From Heterohyrax brucei (taxonomy: Eukaryota; Chordata; Mammalia; Hyracoidea; Procaviidae): 64,000 nt of DNA. Shown in pieces: positions 22,985 through 34,899 of this stretch (positions within the stretch are counted from its first letter, which is position 1; each line of letters starts with the position of its first letter). Under the pieces are notes generated by a model. That model worked only from the letters and a program-made list of their open reading frames with translations. It was not told the DNA's origin and ran no database searches. The translations under genes and the position numbers were made by a program. The DNA is taken from NCBI GenBank assembly GCA_028571685.1, contig CM053144.1, positions 93,836,171 through 93,900,170 of the forward strand, read 5' to 3'.

Positions 22985-24312
22985 TCCCCTGTGTCTGCCA
23001 GTTTGATGTCCTATGGGGGGCTTGTGTGTTGCTCTGATGCTGAAAGCTATGTCACTGGTATTCAGATACCAGGAGGGTCACCTTCAGCTTCAAGACTAAG
23101 AGAGATTAGGAAGAAGGATCCTGCAGTCTATTTCTGAGAAGAATTAGCCAGTGAAAGACCTTATGAATAGCGATTGAACATTGTCTATATAGTGCCAGAA
23201 GATGAACCCCCTAATGCTGGAAGACTAGGGAAGAACTGCCTCCTCAGAGTAGAGTCAACCTTAATGAGATTGATGGAGTCAAGCTTTTGGGACCGTCATT
23301 TGCTGATGTGGCATGACTCGAAATAAGAAGGAACAGCTGCAAACATCCATTAATAATCAGAATGTGGAATGTACAAAATAAGAATTTAGGGAAATTGGAA
23401 ATCATCAAAAATTAAACGGAATACATAAACATCAATATCCCTTAGGCATTAGGGAACTGAAATGGAATGGTAATGGCCACTTTAAATTAGAGAATCATGT
23501 GGTCTACTATGCCAGGAAAGACAACTTAAAGAGGAATGGTGATGTATTCATCATCAAAAAGAACATTTTAAGATCTATCCTGAAATACAATGCTGTCAGT
23601 GATAGGATAATATACATATGCCTACAAGGAAGGCCAGTTAATTCAAATTTATGCACCAAAGATTTACTAAGACCAAAGATGAAGAAACTGAAGGTTTTAC
23701 CAGCTTCTGCAAGCTGAAATTGATCAAACTTGTAATCAGGATACATTAATAATTGTTGGTGATTGGAATGGGAAAGTTGGAAACAAAGATGAAGGATCAG
23801 TAGTTGGAAAGTATGGCCCTGGTGGTAGAAATGATGCCAAAGGTCACATGATAGAATTTTGTAAGACCAGTAACTTCTTCGTTGCATAAATGGTGACTAT
23901 ACATATGGACCTCACCGGATGGAATACACATGCGTCAAATCGACTCCATCTGTGGAAAGAGATGATGGAAAAGCTCAATATCATCAGTCAGAGCAAGACC
24001 CAGGGCTGACTGTGAAACTGACCATCACTTGTTCATGTGCAAGTTCAAGTTGAAACTGAAAGAAATTAGAAAAATTCCACGAGACCCAAACTACAAGATT
24101 GATTATACCTCACCTGAGTTTAGAGACTGTCTTAAGAATAGATTTGATGTGCTGGACACTAACGAACGAAGACAGATGAGTTGTGGAATGACATCAAAGA
24201 CATCTCACATAAAGAAAGTAAGAAGTCATTAAAAAGAGAGGAAAGAACGAGAAGAACAAAATGGATCTCAGAAGAGACTCTAAAACTTGCACTTGAACAT
24301 TGAGTAGCTGTA
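22985..24312 (+). mobile_element. RTE (BovB-like) LINE, 5'UTR plus endonuclease region, sense
   Basis: The 5' part (23005-23330) resembles an RTE 5' leader: TGTGTGTTGCTCTGATGCTG, GAGGGTCACCTTCAGCTTC, GATGGAGTCAAGCTTTTGGG. The endonuclease reading follows as broken frames. LGIRELKWNGNG near 23450 and DNLKRNGDVFIIKKNIL near 23520 are seen, with CLQGRP near 23620. LIIVGDWNGKVGNKDEGSVV near 23748 carries the GDWN motif of AP-type endonucleases. It ends near LKLALEH*V in the linker before the RT. The element is 3'-truncated: the RT domain is absent. A sense copy carrying the complementary RT half lies at 59.4-61.3 kb. Confidence 0.85.
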
Positions 24313-24479
24313 TTGACTCTGAGCTCTTTTCGTACTCAATTCTTTTTCATTCAGAGTGTTTTAAATGATCTGTATCTCTCCGAATGAAGAAGCTCGAGGC
24401 TCTTACGGAAGTATCAGGTACTTGTTCACTATTAAAGTGCAAAGTCTCTGGAAGCATGGCTTATTGCATTCAGACTGAT

Positions 24480-24645
24480 GGCTGTGGGAGACCTGGAGTA
24501 ATGGAACAAGGACTGGATTTTAGTTCTGCCTCTGCTAGTTATTGATCATGGACCAGTCATTTAATCTTTCTGGGATTTATTTATTTGTGAAATGGGAAAA
24601 ACTGGGGCTAGGATTGCTAAACTTATTTCTGTATTTAACTAGAGC
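24480..24645 (+). repeat. MIR fragment, sense
   Basis: TAGTTATTGATCATGGACCA, CAGTCATTTAATCTTTCTGG and TTGTGAAATGGGAAAAACTG follow the MIR core order (tRNA-derived ancient mammalian SINE). Confidence 0.6.
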
Positions 24646-25014
24646 TCATCAGTGGATAAATTCAAACTATTTCTGCTCATCTTGGTGTTCTTAAAAAACA
24701 AAGAATTTTTTTCCCTATCCCCATGCAGAACTGGATATAAAACAAAGACAACAATAGTGTTCAATTAATAATTGGCATAGTAATCTTGGTGTTAAATAGA
24801 AATGCTTGATTTTCAAATCTAGCTGTTTGTTTAGATATTTGGTCATTCTGATGGTTAATTAAATCTGGATATTGGTTCAAATCTTATGTTTTTGACATAG
24901 TTTTGTCAGGTGGATAAGACTAAATGATTTTCTTTTCTCTCATAACGCGTTCTCATTTTCACCACATCACACTACTTCAGATTCTTGGAATAATCATGTT
25001 CTTCCACTTGTAAA

Positions 25015-25150
25015 CATGGCTATTTTTCTGTGGAATACCCTTTCTCCACTTAAAAATTTAAAATCAGTGCAATGTGGAGTTTCTCCTCTGTGAAGCCTTT
25101 CATAACTAAGACTTGTCTCTTCTTGGATTTTATACATTCATTTTACCACA
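25015..25150 (+). repeat. L2-type LINE 3'-end fragment, sense
   Basis: TGTGGAATACCCTTTCTCC and CTCTGTGAAGCCTTTCATAA match the L2 tail theme (cf. tggaatgc...cttcc / gaggccttcc). It is ancient and short. Confidence 0.5.
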
Positions 25151-26855
25151 TTTATACTGTCACTCACTTGATATTGCACTGACCTAGCAGTTACTGTATG
25201 TTGGATGGAAGAATGACCTTAAATGTCAAAAAAATCACACGATATGAAGCACAGGTTCTAAGAATTTAAAATGGAGTAAATAATATTCAGATGGCTTCAT
25301 GGGAGTCATGGTCTTGCAGAATATCCTTGAAAGGTAAGATTATTTTAATAGATAGCATGAGATGAGAAGAGGTATCATGCTTCTGGTATGGGAATACCAT
25401 CACCAAGACATGTAAATACAGAGTATGGCAAATGTTGGAGAAATTGGTGTCAGTGTCAAATTGGTATTAATTCCCATCCATTGACAGCAATTTTCTGGAG
25501 AACAGTCTTGAGAAGACTTTTGAGGACCAATATGTTCTCTTTAAGAAAGAGTATACTTGACGGCACTTGGCTTGGCTTGGCATGGTGACTGTCTAGTGAT
25601 GGTCCTTGGGGATGTGATGGGTGCGTGGTCTGTGGTAAAATGAACGCCCCTTCTTTGAAGTCAAATAGAGAGGGGAGTGGTGATGTCTGAAGCTGGATTA
25701 GGGTTGTGTAATCAAATAATTCACAATGATATGTGATAGGCTACAGTTCCTGATAAAGTGATGTTGTTACACGTACTTTATGCCATCCTTCTGAGAAAGA
25801 GGTAAATAGTGATTTAAGAAAAAAACCCAACAAGTATGATCTTAGGGTCGTTTTCTAGATGGTAAGTGCTGCAGTATACACTGAGCCTTATTCCATACAA
25901 TCTTAGGCTGCTTCTACGGCTAGAATGCCATCTTTAGAAAAGCTCAATTGCAAATACTCAGACAGATCAAGATAACATAGGTTTGTTGTGTTACTTTTAT
26001 TTGCGCAGATCAAAACTTACATTTTGTTAAACCCACTTATCTAGAACATGTTACTGACAATAGAAACGTCCTCTGTACTTTTGTTTCCTGTATTATAGTT
26101 TTATCTTCCCTAAACCCTGAGTCATTCATGTCTCCATCCCAGATGATACATTTGCAGACAGCATGTGAGGCAGAACTGCTTTGGGAGATTCCATTTTTTC
26201 CTTCCCAGGCAAGAAACAAAACTGGAAAACTGCGGGGGAGGGGGGACGCAGAATCTAATGGCTCCTTGCCTTTCATCGGAGTGTAATTCTCCCTTGTATA
26301 CATTTCAAATTTGGCTTCATTCTAATAGCATAACAGCTACTTCATTCTCATCTCTGTTTTATTATTATTATTTTTTAAACCTCAGTTGAAAATGATTCAG
26401 CTGCTTCACAGAATCATCTATTTTGGGCAATGAAAAGACCCACCACTAAATCATCTTGTTTCATCCCTCTGCCTAAAGCCAGAGCATCCCCCACAGTGCA
26501 TTTGCCAGAGGTAATCTTGTTTCACTTAAAATGCTTCAAGGACTGGCTTTTGTAATATTCTCCGGGGTGTATGATACACAAGTTAAGAGATCTCAGTTAG
26601 GAAAAAATTTCTTCCTTTTCCCCTATACATGCAGTTAACTTCCACAAAAATTTAAAGACAGACATATGTTGCTAATATTTTTACTTGATTTCTATTTTAA
26701 GAATTTCCATATTTTAAGACTTTAAATTGAATAAACTTTTAAAAAAAAATTTCCTGAATATAGGTTTTTTTTTGCCTTGCGTACCTATCCTGTCCCCTGC
26801 TTATCTCTTTTAACCATATAACTATTTAACATAACTCTATGTGTAAAACCATCAT
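25151..26855. other. No gene recognised in about 1.7 kb
   Basis: A short SINE/RTE-like tail CTTGACGGCACTTGGC sits at 25556-25571 and a G-rich GGGGGAGGGGGGAC at about 26233. No exon or complete repeat is supported. Confidence 0.4.
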
Positions 26856-26856
26856 A

Positions 26857-27034
26857 AACAAAACAAAACCAAGCAAAACCAAAATCTACTGTCACTGAGT
26901 CGAGTCTGACTCACGGCAATCCTATAGCACAGAGTAAAACTGCCCCATAGCATTCCAAGGGGCGGCTGGTGGATTTGAAGTGCCAATAGATGGCTGAAAG
27001 CCAGGCTCTCAACCAGTACACCTCCAGGGCTCCC
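26857..27034 (-). repeat. AfroSINE-type SINE, antisense
   Basis: A-rich lead, CACTGAGTCGAGTCTGACTC, TAGCATTCCAAGGGGCGG and ACACCTCCAGGGCTCCC. Confidence 0.85.
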
Positions 27035-27179
27035 GTGATGTCAGGTTCATCCAATACTGTTTATTATTTTTAATTTATTTATAGGAACATTTCATCAAAT
27101 GAGGAAATTAAAAGCAGTGAGATAAAATTCTTGATTGTCATTCTTTCTCTGTAGGGTGTTGGCCATACTGCGTGTGTTC

Positions 27180-27400
27180 TAAGTTTCTCTTTCAAGATTC
27201 CACTTGGTTCCTGTGCTCTTTTGTGAAATTTTGCCTTACTAATTAGCCCTATTAACTTCTACCTCTACTGCATCTCTTTACATCATCTTAAATTTGGAAT
27301 TATGTGGAATGTTATTTGCAATTTCCATGCACACTTGTGGTGTAAGGTGAAGTATAACCTATCTGAATTTAGGAACTTTGTCTTATATGTCCCTGTCAAT
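27180..27400 (+). repeat. Possible L2-type fragment
   Basis: TTCTCTTTCAAGATTCCACTT and later AATTTAGGAACTTTGTC resemble L2-type tail text. Weak. Confidence 0.3.
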
Positions 27401-27450
27401 GATCATGACAACAAATCAAGAGAGTAAGTGTGCTCTATGGATAGACTGAG

Positions 27451-27650
27451 GTTCCTTGGTGGCACAAATAGCTTGTGACTGACTATTAACTGAAAGGAAA
27501 TGCTGACGGCATAGTGGTTAACAGCTACAGTTGCTAATAAAAAAGCAGCAGTTTCAATCTACCAGGTGCACCTTGGAAACTCAATGGGGCAGTTCTATTC
27601 TGTCCTGTAGGGTTGCAATGAGTTAGAATCAATTCACCAGCAGTGGGTAT
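27451..27650 (+). repeat. AfroSINE fragment plus a second AfroSINE-type SINE
   Basis: TTCCTTGGTGGCACAAATAG (27451-27470) is a broken head. A second unit starts about 27494, with GCATAGTGGTTAACAGC, CAGCAGTTTCAATCTACC and a CAGCAGTGGGTAT end. Confidence 0.8.
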
Positions 27651-27944
27651 ATCATGTGTGTGTATTATATTGGAGGTTTGAACCCATTCAAGCTGCACCA
27701 TGAAAAAAAGCCTAGTAATCTGCCAAGAAAAATGTATGGAGCAGTCACTCTCTGTAACACTTGGAGTTTCCATGATTTGGGATCATTTGATGACAACAGG
27801 TTTATCTTTTGGGTGTATGAAAGAACAGATTAACTTGTAATTAATTTTATTTTCTTATGTCAGTACTATTTGATAGTTATTTTTATGCTCCTCACTTAAA
27901 AAAACATTAGTGAGATACATGTTAATCTAATTTAATACATTCAG

Positions 27945-28440
27945 CATTGGGTAAATCTGCTGCAAAAGACCCCCTAGAGTGTTAAGATATGCTTGACTCA
28001 AGCTACAGTATTTTCAGTTGCCTCATATGCATGTGAAAGCTGAATAAGGAGGACAGAAGAATTATTAATGCCTTTGAATTATGATGTTGGTGAAGAAAAC
28101 TGGATATGCCATGGCCTGCCAGAAGAACGAACAAATCTGTCTTAGAGGAATTATAGCCAGAATGCTTCCTAGAAGTGAGGATGGGTAGTCTCACATACTT
28201 TAGACATGTTATCAGGAGGGCCCAGTCTCTTGAGAAGGACATTGTGGATGGTAGAGAGTCACGGGAAAAGAGGAAGACCCTCAAGATGATGGGTTGACAC
28301 AGTGACTGTGACAATAGCCTCAAACATAATGATGATTGGGAGGATAATACAGGCCCAGGCAGTGTTTTGTTCTGTTGTACACAGGGTTGCTGTGCACTGG
28401 AATCTACCCCATGGCGCCTAACAACAAAAATAACAACACA
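27945..28440 (+). mobile_element. RTE LINE 3' end, sense
   Basis: It runs from GGGTAAATCTGCTGCAAAAG through ATGCATGTGAAAGCTGAATA, GAACGAACAAATCTGTCTTA and GAAAAGAGGAAGACCCTCAA. It ends GGCGCCTAACAACAAAAATA, the RTE tail of short CAA/TAA units with no poly-A. It corresponds to the final ~160 codons and 3'UTR, with no open frame. Confidence 0.88.
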
Positions 28441-29718
28441 TTTAGATTTGCAGTGAAACACTTGCAGAGATTTGCCTTCGTTATTTTAAACCCTGTTCCA
28501 GTAGAGTTTTACTTTGTTTACGTTCTTAGTTTCCTCTGCAAGGAATTTGTAACTTGACCATACTTTTCTTCTTTAATGGGCATAAATTTAGTCATGCACT
28601 ATGGAAAACTTGAGGACAAAAAAATTTAGAATGCAATTATCTAGAGGTTGAATAATTTTTCACTAATGATGGTAACCTTTATAGGAGTCTCCACCAAGTA
28701 AACTTAGTCCGATTCAGCGATATTTCATTAAACTTTAGGATTATTTTCTTAGTTAAAAAATCCATTTAGGCTGTCTCTCTTTCCTTCCTCTGGTCCCACC
28801 TACCTTCTGATGGAAATACATGCGTGTTTGTGTGTATGTGTGAGTTGTGAGTGTGTGCTGGAGGAACAAACAGCTTGCATGACTGGCTATACGTATGGTA
28901 CAGAGGGCTTACTTTCATCTGGTCTCACAGGCTTGCCACCTCTGTGCGGAGTCTGTGTTTGCTTTTCTGCTGCTTATATCACTGTCTGCTAAGATTCCTT
29001 GTGTAGACTGGTGGTGTTCAATGCAGACTCTGTCAGGTGGTTGGTTTAGAGTTCTTATTAAGACTCTTGCATGGTTTCCTGATGAGGAGGTGAACTCCCA
29101 GAGATGTAGCTATTTCTGCTTCCTTCAACCTTCAAAGCTGTCCTACCCACCCTGTTGTTGAGGAGATTTCTGGAATGTTGACTCATTCTTCTGGTTAATT
29201 TTGGGCCCACAAGAAATGTACAGATTCCTCTACACAAGACTTGAATCTAGGATAACTCGGGACGGGGGGAGGGTTACATTTCAATGTGCTCATCTCTTTT
29301 TTCCTTGGAGCCCCAAATTTCAGAGGGGACACACTTATAACTCTTTTTATCCTCTCCTGCTCTCCTGCGGCTCACTTCACTTCAGAATTGGGTAGGGAAA
29401 GGGTTAGTGGTGAAAGGGAACAAACATTTCACACCACTTCTGCTCTTCTCAGACTTCCCAGCCTCCTCTCCCGCTGGCCTTACATCTCCTTCTCTTAACA
29501 GCAGTGGAGAAAGCCTTGTTTCATGGGGTGGTGGAACTCCTCAGTTGTTTTGTCTGCCTCACATGTATCACTGTAGCCTATGACACTGGCACTTTAGAAT
29601 CTAGTGTCTCTACCCTCAGCAGGAAGGAAAATAGAAGTTGTCACTTGGGGTATTAACAAGTTGTCACTTGTTAAAAGAAATCCTTCATGTATTTTATTCC
29701 TTTTGAATTTTGCAATAA
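28441..29718. other. No gene recognised
   Basis: Includes a GT-rich stretch at 28825-28860. Several short open frames in a C/T-rich stretch (28810-29500) show no motif. Confidence 0.4.
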
Positions 29719-29732
29719 CTAGTCTTTAATAG

Positions 29733-29892
29733 GAAACCCTGGTGGCATAGTGGGTTAAGTGCTATGTCTGCTAACCAAAACGTTGGCAGTTTAAATCCAC
29801 CAGGTGCTCCTTGGAAGCTCTATGGGCCAGTTCTACTCTGATCTCGAGGGTTGCTATGAGTTGGACCTAACTCAACGGCAGTGGTTTTTTTT
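29733..29892 (+). repeat. AfroSINE-type SINE with target-site duplication
   Basis: GGCATAGTGGGTTAAGTGCT, CAGTTTAAATCCACCAGGTG and a CTCAACGGCAGTGGTTTTTT end. Flanked by TAGTCTTTAATAG (29720-29732) and TAGTCTTCAATAG (29893-29905), one mismatch. Confidence 0.92.
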
Positions 29893-29905
29893 TAGTCTTC
29901 AATAG

Positions 29906-32900
29906 ATAGCTACACAACCACTCCGAGCAGTTCGGGGCAACAGATTTGAGATGGATGACTCTTCTCAGTGGACTGAATGAGGTTCTTGACAATTGAGATC
30001 CGTGATGATGCCCTCCTTCACTGAATTCTCCTTGGACAGTCCTTGATTCCCATTCTCTATTCCTTAAGGGTAGTTATGGACTGGAATATGATTACAAGCG
30101 AGGCCCAAGGACTGTCTTCTAGAAGGTTTTGTGAAAGTAAGTGTTATATTGTCTTCAAAAAAGCCCTCTGTTATTCTGAAGAGGCTTTCACTGCTCTTAA
30201 ACTCCAGATTGCACTCTCTTTTGCCATCAGGGACCTGAGAAAAAGAGGTGGTACAAGGGCTTACTCTTGTAGTAACAGGCCTATGGGGGTGGTCTTGGCT
30301 GTGGCTGTTGGAGAAATCCATTCTGTACTTGTCCTTATGACATGCTACTGGTATAAAAGTGCTGGGAATTTTCAACAGCAAAGACTGGCTCTACATGTTT
30401 GAAGTGAAAATGAGAGTTTATTCATCCACTTGTTTAATAATTTATTTGTTAATATGTACATGAAATATCCATTGAGCACTGAACCCAGTCCTAGGTTTGG
30501 GGAATGTAGAGGTGAAGAACACCAATGAGGACTCTATCAAAATCTTAAAAGTGATTTTCTTTTATATAGTGGGTTGTGAATAATTTTTATTTTCCTCAGT
30601 TTTTAAGTTTCTAAAATGAAGATGCTATTTTTCAAATTAGGATGAAAATGTGATAAGTATTTTGTGTGGTTGCTCTTTTAAAATGCTTGGCTAAGAAGGG
30701 AAAGAAAAAGATGGATGATAATTAGAGGGACGTTTGGGGTTGAGGAGGGGGTCTTAAACATGACAAAGGGGTGCCCATGGGCGTAGGCTGGGAAAAGAAC
30801 TCAGCTGAGAGGGAGAACTGAACAGTGCTCTAGACGTGATAGGTTCCGGAGGAGGAGGTCGGGACTGAGACACAGAACAGAGCAGAGGGATTCACTGTGG
30901 ACAGAAGATAAAATACTTTTTTACATGGAGATGAGGGGGACAATAGGAAGATATGCATGAAAAGATGAAGTTAAACTGTCTTCCCAAGTACTAGACAGGC
31001 AGAGCAAGGAGTTAGGACGGTTCTATATGCTATTGCCTGTGTATAGCCATCAACTTGGATACGGTCAGAAAACCCACTGAGAGCAGCGTGGCTCATGTGG
31101 TGAACTTAATTTACTCAGTGAAGTTGGGGACTCCATCAACTAGGAAGGGAGGGGGAAAAAAGGAGGGCTGAATATTGGAAAAAACTGAGAAAGATATGAA
31201 AGAGCCTCGATGTATAATATGAGACTATTTAAGAAGACTGTCTGTCATCACTGAAAACCTCACATTCTAAATCATACATGTGTATGGGTTCTCTCCTCTT
31301 GTAGCTCATTGTAGAAATCTTTCTATACAATAGAAATTAGGAGCTCGTAGAGAAAACAATGAAGATGAAATGCTGAATTTGCCAGGAGTCCAGTCAGTTC
31401 TAGGAAGGTGAAATAGAATGGCAAATGGCAGAAGAATTTTTTTAAATTGAAATTAAGTTCACTAAGTAAATAATACAGAAAAACAATAAGTAGAAAAATA
31501 CATCTATCTGAAGACTCCAGAGATGAAGAAATAGCTCAGAAATAGTAAAGGAATGAGAACAAGAAGGAAAAGTGGTGGAGAAGACAGCGGAGCACTGGGA
31601 TTTAATACCACAAAGAGGGAGTTAAGTACGGATTGAACGCCCGACAGCGGCCAAGCGAGACAATGAGACAAGGAAGGAGAGAATGAAAGTTACAAACTTA
31701 GAGGAGGTCAGGGAAATACTAAGATGGGGGCCCAACTGGTCACCGAATCTTTTCAAGATAAGAACCAGCAGGGTGCTTTTCCTTAAGCACTGGTCAGACA
31801 AAGAATGGCTGTGTTTTATGCATGTCTGAACTCTGCAGTGGAAACCACAATGTCTGGGATATAATCAGTGCTCAATGAATCTGCACTAAGTGAGTGAATG
31901 GTGTACACATGTATCCACTGCTTTCATCCAGAGTAGGATTCCCACGTTCCTATTGAGTCTACAGTTCATTCCTAGTCGTTAACGTTCCTGCCAGCAATGG
32001 CCTCTTGGGTGTGTGGTTCTACAGAAGTAGGTGAGATGACCTGGTTGGGAGCAGTCAGAAAGAGTAAGTCCAGCTGGACTTCTGAGCCTGCAGAGACACA
32101 CGCTGAAGAAATGTGTCTGCAAGTTTCTGGCTGACCTTAAATGAGTCCTGAACTGTAAGGCGGCTTTTGTAAAGAGGGGATTGGGGAAATGTCAGCCTCT
32201 CCTTTTTGATTGTATGGCAGTTTGAGGGGTGGTAGGAAGCCTGAGAGCAAAAATGGTGTCTGGAGGGTTTGGACACTGAAAGAACCAAACTTGGCTCTAG
32301 TACAACATGCTAACTCACACACACAACTTGTGTAGTCTGCATTTGGAGAGTTACCAACTATGATCCCCATACCCCAGCTTCTCCTGACTTTTTCAGATTT
32401 TCAGTTTTCTGTACATTTGACCCCATGTTGCTATTTCATCTTGCCTTGGCTTAGCTCCTCTAGCATTCAGTTTCCTTGGCTTATTTTCCAGTTCTTGACA
32501 TTTAGTTCATTCCTTTCGGCAAACATGTTTCCAATGACTGATCCTTTGGAGACAGTAATGGCGTGGATGATATGAGAAGAGTATCTGAACATGTTCTGGA
32601 GACCTTTTCCTTATTTTATCCTGGAGATCTTATAGATAATCTAGTTAATGAAGCATTGGTGCTATGTTGGTAGCTGCATATAATAAAAGTTTTTGTCACT
32701 GTCTTTGTAATGTGGATATGAAATAGATATGAAATGTAGTATTTGCTTTAGATATGAAATAGCATTTTGTAGTGTGAATTTCTCAAGTATTTTTAAAGTT
32801 TTGAATTACATATATACTTCTGACATGCTCAAGGAGAGCTCCCCAGGATGGGTAGATCTGCATGTTTATATTCAACATACTTTGTGCCCTAGCGTGGGAA

Positions 32901-34447
32901 TTTAATTGAAAGCTGCCTGCTAAGGCCTTTGTGTGTTCGGCTATTGCACGTGTTCATGCTCCTTTTGTAAATGAAAATGTATCATATAGAGCTTGCACTA
33001 TTTTCATAATAAGACTTTTGCTTTTTCCCTGTTTGAAAGTTTTGTAGCAATAGAAACAGCATGATGCATTTCATTAGAATGTTAATAATTTATTCTGTTG
33101 AAATGTTTATCCATACTTTAGAGATATTTTAAATAAACAAAATTTTCAGTAACTATATTTCATAAACTAAAAGCCAGAAGACATTTTAATAGGGTGAATA
33201 AAAGTCATTCAGCCCACCCTGTCTTTTTTAGTACACTTTATTTCCTAGATGATAGCATTTATTTCTCGGGTTTTTGTGCACACTTTCTGCAAGTTACAAA
33301 AAATGTAATATGCAAAAGTCATTTCCTTCATATTTATGCATGTTTCCTATTTTTATTAGCTATTTTAGGAAAGTCTCTGTATCCTTAGGGCCTAGCCCAG
33401 AATTATTAATGTGCTTGAAATCATGCCCAAAAGCTTTAAATTTATTGTATATCATTTTTATCTTTCACAACTATCAGCAGAAGTTTTTGCTATCTGTATT
33501 TTGCTAATAATGTATTTGTAATGATAAATGCAACACAAATCTTCAGAGTTCAAAGATCTCATTTCTAGACATTCTATTACTTTACCAAAAGTAATTGCTC
33601 TTGAGTGGGCTCTGCCTTGTGCAGACCTCATGTGTCAGAGTAACACTGTGCTCCGGGGGTTCATGGTGGCTGCTTTTTTCAGTAGTAGACTGCCAGGCCT
33701 TCTTTCTGAGGGCCTCGGAGTTAGTAGCCAAGCACTTTAACCCATTACTTTCCTATCCCCTTATTAGTGAGCTAAAGTGGTCTTCTTGACTATACTCAAC
33801 AGAGAAGTATGGAGATAGAATTTTGTTAATTCTACAAAAACTAATTAAGATCCTGAAGGCTTAATTAAGGCTTTTTTATTTGTTTGTTTGTTTGTATACA
33901 GAAGAGTCTTCATAAATTTAAACCACAATATACTTTATTCCTTTCAGCGTTTCTAGTATATTTTGGTTTTCTCAGGTTCTGATGGGAAAAGTTTACTTTA
34001 TGAGCATTCAGAATTTAAAACAGAATTATTCTGGTTGGTAGTCTTTTTTATTTTGCTGTCGGCATCTTCCAGTACTGATTAAGTGAAGTTTTGTTTGAAA
34101 CAAGCTAACCGGGTCTTTCCCTTCCCCACTTCTGCTATCTCTCTGTGCGTTACATCTTGGGATCACAAGGTGGTTTGGGAATGCACCAACTCCTGTCTTA
34201 GTCAGTTTCTTGAGGTGCCCTTCTTGTAAAAAAACTAGAGTGACTTCATTATTGTTTACTAACTGAAGTTGAAGGTGAGGGCTCAAGGTTTTAAAAGAGT
34301 GTGTGGTCCTTAGCTCAAAGGGGCTCGTGTGCTAATTTTGATGCTGTTGGTCACCATTAAAAAGTTTTCTGTAAGTTAGACTGCTACTAGAACTACTATA
34401 CACATTGGTGCTTCTTTCATTGATTGAGTTATTCCAGATAGTCTGTT
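29906..34447. other. About 4.5 kb with only weak ancient repeats
   Basis: Apart from a possible L2/MIR-class piece at 30425-30530 there is no recognisable repeat. A 119-codon frame (30043-30402, plus) and a 105-codon antisense frame overlap one another. Neither shows a domain, so neither is called. This is the longest stretch free of lineage-specific insertions in the window. Confidence 0.4.
30425..30530. repeat. Possible ancient L2/MIR-class fragment
   Basis: ATATCCATTGAGCACTGAAC followed by CCTAGGTTTGGGGAATG follows the familiar attgagca...ctaggc...ggggat pattern. Weak. Confidence 0.4.
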
Positions 34448-34487
34448 GTGTGTGTGTCTGCTATGGAGTTGATGGCACTGGATTTGT
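34448..34487 (+). repeat. SINE 3'-tail fragment
   Basis: GGAGTTGATGGCACTGGATT is the end of a sense SINE of the same group. Confidence 0.5.
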
Positions 34488-34700
34488 GTTTTTTTAGTTT
34501 TCTTGTTATCCAGTTGATTCTGAATCATGGTGACCTCCTAAGTTTCACAGTAGAACTGTTTCACAGGGTTTTTAAGGCTGTGACCTTCGGAAGCAGATCA
34601 CTAGGGCATTCTTCTAAGGTGCCTCTGGTTGGGCTCAAACCACCAACCGGTCAGTTACCAGCCCAGTGTTTACTTGTTTGAGCCATCCAGGAGCTCCTAC
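34488..34700 (-). repeat. AfroSINE-type SINE (long class), antisense
   Basis: TCCAGTTGATTCTGAATCAT, TTTTTAAGGCTGTGACCTTC, GGAAGCAGATCACTAGGGCA, GGTGCCTCTGGTTGGGCTCA and CATCCAGGAGCTCC. It has the extra GGAAGCAGATC segment absent from the short class. Confidence 0.82.
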
Positions 34701-34899
34701 AATAAGTGAACTAGGTGTCAGGATTGAAAATAAAACAATCATATTTGAAGGAATATATTTTGTGGTCTACAAGCCCACCATGTTTTTTATTTTTATTTTT
34801 ATTAATTATGATAAAAGAAGAAAATTTCTAACATCTATCAGTTCACTCATCTATGACAAACCCTGAGCCCCCACCTACCCATGTAGCCAACACGGTAAT

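Noticed and set aside
28003-28461. 152-codon antisense open frame
   Set aside because: It is the antisense strand of an RTE 3' end.
30043-30402. 119-codon open frame (plus) and 105-codon open frame (minus) at the same place
   Set aside because: The two overlap on opposite strands, neither has a recognisable domain, and no promoter or splice context is evident.
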